64,000 nucleotides of DNA from Blepharisma japonicum (GCA_949751835.1 CATKHK010000018.1:476840-540839), one strand, 5' to 3'. Positions 9,774-21,375 are shown, counted from the first letter of the stretch. Notes: a model not told the origin generated them from the letters alone. Numbers and translations: made by a program.

Positions 9774-10817
9774 TTAATCTCTATAATTCCTACTGGGTAT
9801 TTTATTTCTCTCTGGGAATTTTTGTCTGTCTATTTCTTTGCTTTCTGTTCCCTTCATGCTTGATATTTGAAGCTGCAAGCCTTTTAATGACTCTATATGG
9901 TCTGCTACAGACTGTGGGCTAATAAAGCACTTCATACTGACAGTCCTATCATAGTTTTGCAGCTGGGAAGTCTCAGCTTCTACCTTTAAAAACAATTTTT
10001 CTTTACTTTCTGCATAAAAATCAATTAATTCTCTACTATTGGCTTGCTGCAATATTTTTGAGACATTGCTGTATAGCTCTCCAATAGATGTAACTTTTGA
10101 GGCTAAAGCGCGGCTTATGGCGTCTAATTCTTTTAAATTTTCTTCTAAAAATCTGTCTGCTTGAGATGTTAATTCTTTTTCTTTTTTATCTAATCTTGCT
10201 CTTAAATCTTCAAAAGCATGCTTTATTTGCTGCTTGGCTGTATGAGACTGGTCTAAAGTTTCTTTTTTCCGCTGCTCTATTTTATCTTCAAGACTTTGTA
10301 GCTCATCTTGTTTATTGGAAAGGAGAAGTAGCATATCTTCAACTTTTCCTTTTATGATAGGAAATGCTGTTTTTACTCTCATAACTTCGTGACCTTTATG
10401 CAGACCATGAATTGCGCATTCTGAGCAGATGCATTCTGCTTCACACTCAAAACAAAAATAATTAGGAACTTCGTCTGGGTGATCTTTGCAGTATTCTTGA
10501 GCTGGCTCCCAATTTTGTTTGTAATGATCTGAAGAAGTTAAGTCTCCTTCGTCAAGTTCTGAATCTTTTGGCTCTTCTAAATTAAGCTTGAGAAGCTCAT
10601 TTGCACTGGCTGGGTCTAAGATAGTTGAGGAACGACATATATCACAAGCAACTTTCTATATGGAAAATACATAAAAAGGCTCATTTTCTTTAGAATAGTC
10701 CTTGAGAATGTTTCGAGCTGAGCAGAGCAAGCAAAGATTATGATCACATGTAAGAATCAGCATATCTGAAGGCTGTCTTCCGCATTTTGCACAAGTCATG
10801 GCCATAAGTGAGTCCAT
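9774..10817 (-). CDS. RING/B-box coiled-coil (TRIM-like) protein
   Basis: A 342-residue protein with a 15-nt intron at 10656-10670 (gtattttccatatag on the coding strand). Residues 9-60 form a RING-type zinc finger (CAKC, then CDHNLCLLC, then CDIC). Residues of about 100-145 form a B-box (YCKDHPDE, FCFECEAECICSEC, HGLHKGHEV). A long coiled coil of about 130 residues follows (QDELQSLEDKIEQRKKE). RING, B-box and coiled coil in this order is the tripartite TRIM layout of ubiquitin E3 ligases, here without a recognisable C-terminal substrate domain. The start is the first ATG before the RING. Without the intron a TAG interrupts the RING. Confidence 0.82.
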
Positions 10818-10960
10818 TTTCAAAAAAATAGTTTATAACTGTGGCTTAATTTTTGTAATACTTTTGCCGTTTTCTTGATTAAGTTTAATTTATTTATATT
10901 AATTTATAAAATACTAATAATATTAATAAATTCCTTATAATAAATAGTCAATTTAACTTA

Positions 10961-13267
10961 TTATATATTTTCTGGAATTTCTTCAAGTTGGGCTGCTCTT
11001 GTTGAATTTTCATCATCAAAAGATATCAATCTTCCTGACTTTGGGATAATTCCTGGCTTAATATCACTGGACTCATTAAAAGCGTACAGTTTCCTTGTCC
11101 TAGGTGTCAAATAATTCGATCTCGGCGAGCACCCCATTCCAGGTGACCCCAAAGGTGAATAATATTGCAAAGGCGAGGGCAAATTTGCTCTCAACGGGCT
11201 CGTTGGGTTCAGCGCTGCAATTCTTGGTTTAATTGGGTTCAAGCCTGTCAAAAACACTTTGAAGCTTGGTATAAAGCATTTATTATAAAATCTTATAATA
11301 TCTCCAGCTTGGTATATATCTTTATATATTTTCTGGTTATCACCATATATTCCTGTGTATTGCTCAATTAAGCTTTTAAATTCAATTGGGCTATGGAGCT
11401 TGCATATTGAATATACACAGCACAGAATTAGCGTGTCTAAATGCCTATTTAAAAGAATTTCTGTATGTTCAGATAAAGCAATTTTTAAAATATCCCAAAT
11501 ATGTTCTCTGATTTCGTCATTAATTCCTAAAATTTCTGTTAATTCTAGCACTCGGTGAGCGGAATGGGATAAAACTCGTCTGAAAAATATTGAAAAAATG
11601 CCGTTATTTGGGGATTTTGGGGTGAGGTCAGAAGATTCACTTTCGTCAAGAGCTTCAGGGATAGGGGAATGAATTTCTCCAATATATTCTTTTAAATATT
11701 GAAAAATTGGGCTGCTTTGCTCCCAGGCTAGCTCTGATAAAATTCTGACCTCAATTTCTTTGAAATGCCTTTTCAGAGGAATTGGGAATTTTACGTCAAA
11801 TTGTGCGAAGCTGTTAATGAGTTTCCAAAATTCAAATCCAGTGATTTGGCAGAAGCTTAACACTTGTGAAAAAGTTATATGTGTTAGCGAATGCAAAAAT
11901 ATCACCGAAATAATGCTGCAAGCTAAAGTAGTTTGATGGAAAGAGTCATTATTGAGCAAAACCCCAAAGTTTCTTGAAGTCAGTCTTTTTTCTTCATTTG
12001 CCAGCATTCCATCAATAGACTTCAAATACAAGCTTAACGTGATTTCTACCTTTTGGTTGGGCTTTGAAGAAGACATATATTCCATAATAATATCAGGGCA
12101 ATTCTGTGTTTCGTCATAGAAAAGTGCCAATTTATTCCGATACTCATTGATTTTTTGAGAAATTTGAATTTCAGTATTTGCTAAATATTCAGCAAGCTTA
12201 GGAGGTAAATTATCAACAGAGACTTTTTTAGTAATATCTCTGAGTCAACTGCTCATTTCCATCGCCATACTCATAGGGGTCGCCATCTGGAATGGAGACA
12301 TCGGTGGCAGCCTTTTTATGCTCTCTAATTGGCTTTTTAATGAAATATCTTCATTGTCGTTATCCCATGCTATAAGCCTTTTTGAGTTAACTGTTTGATA
12401 ATTTAGTGTTTTATTTCTCAAGATTTTAGGAAGCTGCTTTACAGGGGTGCTAGCTTTGTGCTTTTGGATAAATTCTCGATCATCTATTCTAGAGCGGCTT
12501 TCATTTTCATAGAATTTTGATAAATTTTGCAAATTGTGATTAAGGTGACAAGCTGAAAAAATACCTTCTAAGTTTTCAGTCTCGTCGACATTTCCTCGTA
12601 GAATTTCCTGTTTTTTTAGGTTCTGGATTAAATTTAAGACAGTCAAAGCGGAGTCTGTACCTTGTTCTTCATCTCCGCTTAAGAGAGATGCAAGGTAGTT
12701 CATAAGAGAAGAGTTTGGGCATGCATATGTGACTGTGGATGGGAGATTTGTTAAGATGAAATAAAGAACACCTATCATAAGGCATGCAGTCTCGACAATG
12801 TCGTAAGGGTTAGTTATAAGCATGAGTCTTCCTAAGGAAACAAGCATCCAAGCAAATTCTTTTATCATCCCGACAACACCGAAGTGTCCTTGCTGCTCAT
12901 TAAGTTCAAGTTGTCCCCAAATTTCTTGGAATTTTCTGAATACGCTGGCTGTGAAGGAAAATTTGTCAACTTCAATAAGAACATCATTAGCTGCATTTGT
13001 TGATTTTAAGAAATCTTTTAAAAATGCAATAAAATCAGCAGTTTCGTCAACTCCTTTTGTGAGTCTATATAACGAAACTTTGATTTTTTCTGGGTTAATT
13101 CTCATTGCTAAAAAGATTGAAGCTCTTGACAAATATGAGTCGAAAAACTCAATTTTCTGGTTGTTTTGGTTGAATTCTTTAGAAATTTTTGATGCAATTT
13201 GTATTGTTTGGGTGTCTAAGTTCAGCTGGGTTGCCAAGCTCTCAATGTAATTTGAATCATGGTTCAT
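10961..13267 (-). CDS. RB1: Retinoblastoma-like pocket protein
   Basis: A 768-residue protein with one TGA read as Trp (12245-12247). The N-terminal half is helical and resembles the RB N domain. Pocket box A (about 405-520) shows SLYLKSIDGMLANEEKRL, the LLNNDSFHQTTLACS segment, and ILSELAWEQSSPIFQYLKE. Box B (about 555-690) shows RVLSHSAHRVLELTE, NRHLDTLILCCVYSICKL and DIIRFYNKCFIPSFKVFL. The C-terminal tail has several SP/TP sites (NPTSPL, PLGSPG, YLTPR), likely cyclin-dependent kinase targets. Known role in the family: binding E2F/DP and restraining S-phase genes. The two halves look like separate genes only if TGA is taken as stop. Start chosen as the first ATG of the frame. Confidence 0.9.
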
Positions 13268-13546
13268 TTTAATAGGCGGGAATTTTTAATATGAAAATTA
13301 ATGCATAGAAATTTTGCATTTGGGTATTTATTTTTGGTTTATATAATAAAAGCAATATTTATTTTAAATTTTAAGAGAATTCTTTTATTTTTCTCAAGCA
13401 AATTATTGAGCAATGGGTGCTTTAGGAGTAATTTTATACTATTAATTATGAATAATTTTTTAGAATATTACGAAAGCCTAAATTATAATAAATAATTTAA
13501 AATATAAAAGTCCCATTCTTTTCTATCAAATTACAATTTTCCATTT

Positions 13547-14146
13547 ATGCAAGGAATCCCCGAATTTCAACAGAACATCATATCTCTTGATGATTACGCT
13601 ACAACTGGTCTAATAACTACAACCAACATATTAATAGTCTGCAGAGTAAAGCCAGATCCGTCAGATTACAAACTAGAAATAGCAGCTACAGATGTAAAAC
13701 AAAATTACTGGGAATGCATATGAGGAATCCGTGAATTTAGTCATCATCAAGATACTATTGGGGTAACCCAGAAAAATTGGCGTGTTTATTTTGACTTATT
13801 AGCTACAGCTTTAGCAAATAAACCGATTTTAGCAAGAATGTTAGAACATGATCTATGTCTTCAAATAGAATATCCAATAGCTCAGGCACAGCTGAGAGGA
13901 GAAATTATGCTAAAAAACACTCCAGACGAGAGACGAATCAACATTACTGATTTGGTGTTTCGAGGAATCGCTGGATTAGAACCTAAAGTCAGCTTAAAAA
14001 GGCCAAGACCAAGCTCTCCTGAGCTTTCTCAAATGATGAGCCAGCCTAAACCAGTTGAGATCCCTAAAGCTCCTAAAGTAAAGCCTAAGGCTGGAGGTTT
14101 TAAGAAAAAGCCAAGAACTAAGCAAATCGGTTCTAAAATTGCATAG
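13547..14146 (+). CDS. Unknown protein, possibly XRCC4/PAXX-like
   Basis: A 199-residue protein with one TGA read as Trp (in ECIWGIRE). The first 120 residues look like a compact beta-rich head (LEIAATDVKQNYWECIW) followed by helices, which loosely recalls XRCC4-superfamily heads used in DNA end joining. The C-terminal 50 residues are Pro/Lys-rich and end in a strongly basic GGFKKKPRTKQ tail, reminiscent of Ku- or DNA-binding tails. I do not recognise it with confidence. It is divergent from the RB gene and convergent with the small gene at 14192. Confidence 0.6.
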
Positions 14147-14191
14147 CGAAGTTAATTTAAATGAATAATTCATTTTGAAAGGATTTTTACA

Positions 14192-14389
14192 TTATTTATG
14201 GCAAAGTTTTCTCCTTTTTTGCTTAATCAAGTCATCAATGAACTTTAATAAATCTTCTCTCTGCTTTAGCTCATCTTCTAAATTTTTGATATCTGCTACT
14301 ACTAGTTCTAATCTATGCTTTAGCTCTTCTATGGTAAGCCCTGAAAGTTTAATTTTTAGATCATCACGTGTTTTGGCCTTGACGTCCAT
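14192..14389 (-). CDS. Small coiled-coil protein
   Basis: A 65-residue, highly charged helical protein (ELKHRLELVVADIKNLEDELKQRE) with heptad character across most of its length and a basic end. It sits 45 bp from the convergent gene at 13547-14146. Its length recalls the ribosomal protein uL29/L35 fold, but the residues do not match convincingly. Retained as probably real because of its regular heptads; function unknown. Confidence 0.5.
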   Translation of the reverse strand: MDVKAKTRDDLKIKLSGLTIEELKHRLELVVADIKNLEDELKQREDLLKFIDDLIKQKRRKLCHK

Positions 14390-14543
14390 ATATAACTGTA
14401 ACTATTTAAGTATTATATGTCGAGATAAATTTATCGTTTGAATTATCTGTAGAAATTAATTAATAAATTGGAATAGGAGGGAGAAGTAATGAATTTTTTG
14501 TATTAAGATAATGAAAAATACTGCTAGAGAAAGTATAAGCGTT

Positions 14544-14882
14544 TTAGTTAGTAAGTTGGCTTTCTGGCTCTAGAGGTGATTTAGGGCTGTATTTTTCTGT
14601 TAGTTCTGCTATTAATTTATTTTTTTCTTTTTTTGCAGGCACAGAACAATAAAATCCGGCTCATACAGGGGTTAGGCCTATAAGTAGCAAGTTTATTTTT
14701 CCGCCTGTTGATTGCAAACAAAAATTCATGAACTGTTTATTCTTGAAAACAAAAAAATTTGTTATTAAACCTACTCCACAGCCGATTATACTCATATTAG
14801 ATTTCCATTTGTCTCATTTTTCAATTTCTTCTCTCTCTTCAGGTGTCAGCTTATGCTTATTCTCTTCAAACCAATCAGACAT
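14544..14882 (-). CDS. Small two-helix membrane protein
   Basis: A 112-residue protein that is visible only when TGA is read as Trp (two sites: EKWDKW and TPVWAGF). A charged N terminus (KLTPEEREEIEKW) is followed by hydrophobic segments at about 32-50 (MSIIGCGVGLITNFFVF) and 68-88 (INLLLIGLTPVWAGFYC), then a Lys/Glu-rich tail. The size and layout resemble small mitochondrial inner-membrane proteins, but no family is recognised. Confidence 0.6.
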
Positions 14883-15333
14883 ATTAGCTGTATCAGTTTA
14901 TTGGAAAGTTTACAATAATAAATAATTCATGAGTAATAGTTGTTTCTTTGATAAATATTTGAAAACTCTAGAGCATAGCTTGAGCATAATTTAATGCTGC
15001 TTTTAATTGCTGAAATAAATTTTTATATATTAAATAAATAACAGAATGATGCTTAAAAACAATGATATCAATAAAATATAAAACTAAATATTTAGATAAA
15101 ATTTTCTGAATGATGGGTCATTTTAAGAGTATCAAAAAATTGATTTAGTATATAAAATTAAACTACCTCCCAACCTGCGCATTTTTTGAATATTAAAATA
15201 ATATTTTATTATATCTACTCAATAAGCCTATAATTTTTATTATTCTCTATCTATTTTTTCACATTCTCAATAACTCTTGATTTTCAAAATCTCCTCTATC
15301 TTCCCTATCTAAATAAAAATAACGCCTAATAAA
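14883..15333. other. Intergenic stretch, divergent promoter region
   Basis: About 450 very AT-rich bases between the minus-strand small membrane protein and the plus-strand secreted protein. I see no gene or RNA; it presumably holds both promoters. Confidence 0.5.
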
Positions 15334-16419
15334 ATGCTCTTAATATTTTTCTTACATGTAGCATTCGGAACTTTAACTTTAAACGAAGAACTAGAAATCG
15401 AGCTTTCCGCAAGTCAAGTATCAGGCAAAGATTTTGAAAGTTCAATGACTGTAAATGGCGTCGAATACCAAACAATATGTGATTGCACAGACCCTGAACT
15501 AGCCACCGAACAAACAGTAAAATGTGCACCCACAAATATCGTGATTACACAAGAACGTGAAGGTGAAGGGGCGACTTTGGACGATCTTGAAGAAAAATTC
15601 AGCTCAGAAACCTATGAATGGGTAAATGTCCTTGATAGCTCTTTTCGATGTCTCGACGGAAGAATCACTGAAGGCTCTTTAGGTGCTCCTGGTGGAGATT
15701 TTGGGGAATTTGCTTTAGCTTTACTAGTGTATGAGGATATGTCTGGGAAAAGAGTGGACGAAGATTCCATAAGGGTTTATTTTTTGGAATATTTGGATTG
15801 GATGGATCAAGAATACTTTTATTGGTGTACTGATGATGACGCTGTAGGAAGCGTAGAAAAACAGATAGGCGTAGAAGGAATTGATATCACAAACCCTAGA
15901 GAAGGGCTACAAAGCAGCTTATTGACCTATTTAAATCAGCCAAATGGGGTTGGTGATTTACATATAAAAAATTTGATTGAAAGCCCAGAACTGTATTCAG
16001 CAAGGATTGAAGCGATCGAGCATTTTATTACAGTTTTCTATAAGGTGCTTTGGGATAAAGATGATTATCATAATGAAAAAATTTATTTAGAAGTTTTTCC
16101 AGGAAGTCATAATGAAACTGCATTTGTAGAAATCCGAGCATATGAAGACTGTATAGTCCAGCAAGTCGCACCTTTAATTATCCCAAGAAATGGAGATGCA
16201 GATAATTTAAGCATTTTTGTAAATCATGCATTTGGGACTAGCACTAAAAGACAACAGATAAGCAAATTCTTTGTGGATAAAGTCGCGAGAAACCAAGATG
16301 GGATTACAGTTGATAAATTTTTATCTAGGATGAATCATCATGGACTGCTATTTTTAGACGTGACAGGAGAATTAATCGCTGAAAAGCTCCCATTTTATAC
16401 AGTGACTTTTGAAAATTAA
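15334..16419 (+). CDS. Secreted or lumenal acidic protein, unknown
   Basis: A 361-residue protein with no TGA. It opens with a short hydrophobic signal peptide (MLLIFFLHVAFGTLT, cleavage likely near 13-15). The mature part is acidic, has a CDCTDPE segment and other scattered cysteines (about eight), and N-glycosylation sites such as NETA and NLSI. No membrane anchor is seen at the C terminus (FYTVTFEN). I recognise no family. A role in the secretory path, vacuole or cortical granules is possible from the signal peptide alone. Confidence 0.7.
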   Translation: MLLIFFLHVAFGTLTLNEELEIELSASQVSGKDFESSMTVNGVEYQTICDCTDPELATEQTVKCAPTNIVITQEREGEGATLDDLEEKFSSETYEWVNVLDSSFRCLDGRITEGSLGAPGGDFGEFALALLVYEDMSGKRVDEDSIRVYFLEYLDWMDQEYFYWCTDDDAVGSVEKQIGVEGIDITNPREGLQSSLLTYLNQPNGVGDLHIKNLIESPELYSARIEAIEHFITVFYKVLWDKDDYHNEKIYLEVFPGSHNETAFVEIRAYEDCIVQQVAPLIIPRNGDADNLSIFVNHAFGTSTKRQQISKFFVDKVARNQDGITVDKFLSRMNHHGLLFLDVTGELIAEKLPFYTVTFEN

Positions 16420-16519
16420 TTAGTATATAAGACATTATTTATTAAAATATAACCTTCCTGCAGATTTATTAATTTAGAAGAGAATTAATGATATTAATAT
16501 TAATCAAAACCATTTTATA

Positions 16520-17203
16520 ATGTCTGAGCACAAAATCCAAAAAAGTCTCTTATTTTTAAAAAATCCCAAAGGTGATTTCAAAACAGTTGCGAAAATGCCA
16601 TTAGAGAAAAAAATTGAATTTTTAAAAACCAAACTAACAACGGAAGAACTTGATAAAGTTTTAAACAAGTTTAATGAAGGGGAAGAATTAACCAAATATT
16701 TTGAGCCAGCACAGGATTTAAGCACTTCTTTAGACCCTCCTCATCAAATCGCTACAAAAAGTCGCTGGGGATGGGTCAGCACTATAGGTGCTGGAATTAT
16801 TGGTGCAATAGGAAGTGCGATGGTACTTGTAAAAATCATATAGAATAGACGCGAAGACAAAAATAAAAAAAGTAAAGTCGGGCAGCTCGAACGAGTCAAT
16901 AGCTTTTCTACTTTTGAGCAGAGAAAATATGAATTGGATATGGCTTTAGTAGACGGCCAAAGAAATGAAAATAAAATAGAAAGGCTAATTAACAAGCATA
17001 CTGAAGCATTTGAAAATTTAAGCAAGCAAATTGCTTCCTTAAAGACTTCTATTGAAAATCTCAAAGATACACAGGAAAAACTAGCAAGCTCATTAAATAA
17101 TTCAACCGAAAACTGCCAAGTTTTCAATCAATTCTTATCACAATTCACTTCCCTTGACAAAACTCTATCTGCGCTCAATACATTAAAAGTAAAAAATATA
17201 TAG
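16520..17203 (+). CDS. PEX14: PEX14-like peroxin
   Basis: A 222-residue protein once a 15-nt intron (16829-16843, gtaaaaatcatatag) is removed. Residues 5-50 match the PEX14 N-terminal PEX5-binding domain in form (SLLFLKNPKGDF, then EFLKTKLTTEELDKVLNK). One hydrophobic helix lies at about 84-105 (WGWVSTIGAGIIGAIGSAM). It is followed by a basic stretch and then a long coiled coil (KQIASLKTSIENLKDTQEK). Domain, membrane span and coiled coil in this order are the PEX14 plan: docking of cargo-loaded PEX5 at the peroxisomal membrane. It is shorter than animal PEX14, having lost most of the Pro-rich C terminus. The assignment rests on layout more than on strong identity. Confidence 0.7.
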
Positions 17204-17260
17204 TTTTATTTCCAAAATATTTTAACAAGTCCTGCGAACCCACAAAGAAATAAAATTAAC

Positions 17261-17482
17261 ATGACAAATGAAGACTATAAGAATAATCTATCCCCAAATC
17301 GAATGATACGACGACTTTTGGAGGTTTCTGGATTTCATCTAAAAGGGATTTTTATGGAATTTGATCCTACTCAACTCAGTTCTTTGCAGTCAACTTTTAC
17401 TTTAATTCAAAATGAAATCGATCAATTAGAAAACTCTGAATTGACACCAGAATCTTCATCCGATTTAATTCAAGAAAAATAA
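17261..17482 (+). CDS. Small unknown protein
   Basis: A 73-residue frame from ATG to TAA lying between PEX14 (57 bp away) and the channel gene (32 bp away), all on the same strand. The sequence begins MTNEDYKNNLSPNRMIRRLLE, and the second half is acidic and helical. No family is recognised. The tight spacing and balanced composition favour a real gene. Confidence 0.5.
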   Translation: MTNEDYKNNLSPNRMIRRLLEVSGFHLKGIFMEFDPTQLSSLQSTFTLIQNEIDQLENSELTPESSSDLIQEK

Positions 17483-17514
17483 TAAATTTTAATAATTGTA
17501 AATATCGATTTTTC

Positions 17515-19719
17515 ATGTCAAATGTGCATCATCTGGTGGTACCGCATAGGGAAAGAACAAGAAAATCTTTAATGGCCCATAGAAGATTGACAAAGATCCA
17601 TCCAACTGTCCCAGCCGAATTTTATGAAAAAATATCAAAAAATAAATCCAACCCAGAAAACTCAAAAATTGAACAAAGCACTTTTTTAGAGCATACTTTT
17701 GTTTTTCGCTCGAAATATCAAGATGTATGGAAGCGAGCACGAGCAAGGCTCCTTGCAGTTTTACTTCTTAAAAAGAACACAAAAACACTCCACACTGAAG
17801 ATTACTCTCCACCAGAAAATTTAGAATTTAAGCGTTCTGTAAGCTCATTGCGATTTGTTGAAGCCTTAAACGAAAATCTTGAGAAAACTAGAGAACCAGT
17901 CCCATGTGGAATTATCCACCCTGACCATAAATTCAGAACTTATTGAGATATCGCAATGCTTTTTGTTTTATTATATACAGCTACAGTAATGCCATTTAGT
18001 ATGGCTTTTGTTAACTCTGTCTTGTGAGATACCTGGTTTTTAATGGATTTAATAGTGAATATGTTTTTTATTGCAGATTTAGTCATCAATTTAATGTGTG
18101 CTTATGTTACACCTGAAGGAAAATTGGTAACGAGCCGATGAAGGATTTTTTTAAAATACCTAAAATCATGGCTTATAATAGACTTAGTCTCATCAATCCC
18201 ATATAGCCTGCTTCCAGGTGCAAATAGTGACTCATCTGGGTCGTATAATAGCAGCATGTCTCTATTAAAATTGCCAAGACTTTATAGACTATTCCGTATA
18301 TCAAGAGTTATTAAACTTTTAAAAAAATATAAAGATAGTGAATTTATGGAGAAATTGCAGGATTTTTTTGATTTAAAACAAAACAGATTAAGACTAATAA
18401 CAACAGCACTTACAGTAGCACTTTGTGTGCATATTGCAACGTGCATGTGATACTTTTCAGCTAAACTTGAAGGGTTTTATTACGATACCTGGGTATTTAG
18501 AAATGGATTAATGAATGAGGATACTGGGACTTTGTATTTGACATCTTTGTATTGGGCGATAACAACTTTGTCTACGGTAGGATATGGGGATATACATGCT
18601 CAAACCATAACAGAAAAGATTTGTTCAATTGTTTGGATGATTTTTACTGTTTATGTTTTTTCTTTTGTCATTGGTAGCTTAGGGAATATGCTTTCAACTG
18701 TGGATTCTAAAGAAAATGTCCTTATAAATAAACTCGCTGTAATTGACGAATTCGCTAAAGAAGCAAGCTTAGAAAAAGATTTAAAGCATAGATTAAGAAT
18801 AGCCTTACGCTACTCCACAGAAAAAACCGGTTTTTCATGGGCAGATAAACAAAATATTTTCAACGAGCTTCCAAAGAATTTCCGGTACGAAGTAGCAATG
18901 GCAATGCATAGAGGCGCAGCCAAAGATTTGACATTTTTTGCTGATAAAGACCAAGTTGTAGTAGCTTCAATTGTACCATTTTTGCAGCCAGTTTTTGCAC
19001 CAGGGACCGAGCTTGTATATGATAAAGGTGAATTTGCAGATGAAATTTATTTTGTGGTAAAAGGAAACGTCAGCTATGTTTTTGGAAAAGATAATAAACT
19101 AATCCGTTCTACACAGCGAGGAGGTTATTTTGGCGACATTGAAGTGGTCTCAAGAATCACCCGAAAATATGCAGCACTCGCTGTAAGAGACAGCGAGCTA
19201 CTTATTATGGGAAAAGCACTAATAAATATAATTGTGGACGAATATCCTCACATTTGGGACGAAATTGTTCTGGTAGCTGCAGAAAGGGATAACGTGAACC
19301 AAAAAACGATTGCAGAAATAGAAGTCCTAAATGCAATGAAAAACAAAGGGGATTTAGCCAGCATTGATATGGAAAAATACAAAAAAGAGGTAGATAGATT
19401 TATTACAAGAATGAAATATAAAGATTTAAAAAAGAAAATAAATTTGGACCCAAAAAAGCCAAGTTTAGAAGATGTGACAATAAATGATATGAATGACAAA
19501 ATTGAGTCAATTTTTAGGTCAATTGAAGCCTTAGAAGTGCAAATTAAAGATCTAGGGAAAAATGCTGCAATTTCAAAAAGCCCAGGCAGGCCAAAACTGC
19601 CACCTATTTTTAAGAGAGGGTCAAAGTCGCCTAGCAATAGTAAAGCAGCTTTAAGCAGCACGTTTAGCACATATTGCAGCCACTCTTCAGGAGAAGATCC
19701 TATGACATCTTTAATATAG
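17515..19719 (+). CDS. Voltage-gated K+ channel with C-terminal cyclic-nucleotide-binding-like domain
   Basis: A 734-residue protein, open through four TGA codons read as Trp. Six membrane segments lie at about 145-345. S4 is the basic run at about 248-270 (LPRLYRLFRISRVIKLLKK). The pore filter is STVGYGD (G356, Y357, G358), which is typical of K+ selectivity. A C-linker and a CNBD-type jelly roll follow (about 490-600). The phosphate-binding cassette reads GDIEVVSRITRKYAAL, without the usual Glu and Arg for cAMP/cGMP, so it resembles the EAG/KCNH branch that does not bind cyclic nucleotides. The tail is basic and Ser/Pro-rich. Ciliates have many such channels for ciliary and body membrane excitability. 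Confidence 0.9.
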
Positions 19720-19896
19720 TATTTAATATAAAAAGTTTAAATATTATTTGCAAAGTATTTTATTATAGATTGATAATTATTCTGTATATTTTTATTTAAA
19801 AAAGCTTGCATGTGAATAGGCTTTTTATATAATTTATTAATTTTAAGTGTGATAACAGTTACTATGCTAATTTTTTGTAAAATCTATAATTTTCTA

Positions 19897-21318
19897 ATGG
19901 AAAATTCTCAAGAACTAATTGGAAGACTTCAAGAAGCCATCAACTTAAAAGACAGCACAGCTGTTACCTATTGTATATCAGAGCTAGTCAGATGAGGAAT
20001 CAAAGTCACTATTGAGCCTTTATTGTACGAAAAATGCTCATCTCATATCTATATTTATCCGGGTTTTCCAAATCTTTATTCCCCTGAACATTTATATTCC
20101 CCTGTCATTTGTAATCTACATCATCGTATTTGCTGGTTTTGCATACAAACATATATTTCATCTATTTTCTTATCAAAAGGCCTATATTATAGTTATGAGT
20201 GTCCTGAATGTGAAAGGCAAGCTGAATGTGAAAGGCAAGGAATAAGAAATTCTCAGTTATTTTATGACTACGAACAGCGCGCATATCTGGAGTGATTGAT
20301 AGGAATGGAAATGATACAAGAATGGGAAAGACGAAAAATTATCATATATGAAGAGGAAGAAGAAGAAGATATTTCTAATCTTCAAATCTGCCAGAATTGC
20401 TCTTCTGGATATTTAAATTTATCCAAAATTTGTCTTGATAATCACAAAGTTTGCAATACATGCCTTATAAACAATATAAATAGCACAGCTGATGATGGGA
20501 AATTTATATGCAAAGTAAATGGGTGCAAAAAAACTATATTTCATGATATCGCTAAAGCTTTCATAGAAAACGACCCCAACTTAATTCGAAAATTTTGGAA
20601 AAAATTAAAATTGAATGGAATAAAATTCTCATTTTGCCCTAATTGCAAAAAACATATGGAGCTTGACAAAAAAAAGACTGAGGAGTCATGTGTTTGTGGA
20701 ACAAAAATATGTGTCAGATGCACACAAACTTTGCATGAAGGCTTATCATGTTATAATGTTGCAGGGCTACAGCTAAATGATCCTCCATTTATTGATATTT
20801 ACCCACCTAATAATTTATCAAATTATGAATATTTACGTGAAGAATACGAAAATGCTAAATTCGCATTTGAAAAATTTGCGAGGGCAGCTAATTTAAAAAT
20901 GGCACAAGTGAAGCTAGTCGTTAATCCTGATCTAGAAAAAAAATTTGAAGCTAAAAAGAAACAGCTTGGTTGTAAAGAAGAATATGTGTTCCATGGGTCA
21001 AATTATGTGAACTATGCAAAAATATGTAGTGGAGGATTTATCATAGGCGGGACTAATGGATTGGCAGTGGCTCATGGGAAAGCTGTAGGGTATGGAGTTT
21101 ACACTGGCCTTACACCTGATATATCAGCTGGGTACGCGCAGGGGAAATCATGAATGCTGTGTTGCAGAGCTGTAAGAGGAATCTGTGGGGCACCTGCTAA
21201 CACTGTTCAAGAATTAACAGCTGGGAATCGGCATTCCACACAAAGTGGAGACGCATTGATATTTTTCTCTCCTGATCAAGTGCTGCCTAAATATTTAGTT
21301 GAGTTTACTCAAAGGTAA
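19897..21318 (+). CDS. RBR-like zinc finger protein fused to a PARP catalytic domain
   Basis: A 473-residue protein with TGA as Trp at three sites. Residues of about 50-110 hold a RING-like set (CNLHHRICWFC, YECPEC). Residues of about 165-290 hold a second C/H-rich region (ICQNC, CLDNHKVCNTC, then FCPNCKKHMEL and CVCGTKICVRC) resembling RING and IBR/RING2 units of RBR ubiquitin ligases. The C-terminal 115 residues are a PARP fold: VFHGSN (H366), GYGVYTG (Y402) and the end SPDQVLPKYLVEF. The position of the third catalytic residue (Glu in PARP1) appears to be Ala, so mono-ADP-ribosylation or no activity is inferred. A joint ubiquitin/ADP-ribose enzyme is plausible. Confidence 0.83.
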
Positions 21319-21375
21319 TATTTTGATAAATTAAAATATGATTCTATATTTTAGCATAGCTACTATTTAAATTGA

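Noticed and set aside
12245-12247. Two separate genes at 10961-12130 and 12245-13267
   Set aside because: The break is a single TGA. Read as Trp, the frame continues and gives one RB-like protein with N-terminal part, box A and box B.
13301-13495. 64-codon plus-strand frame (MHRNFAFGYLF)
   Set aside because: Very AT-rich with only Phe/Leu/Ile-type bias and no family features, in the promoter of RB. Taken as chance.
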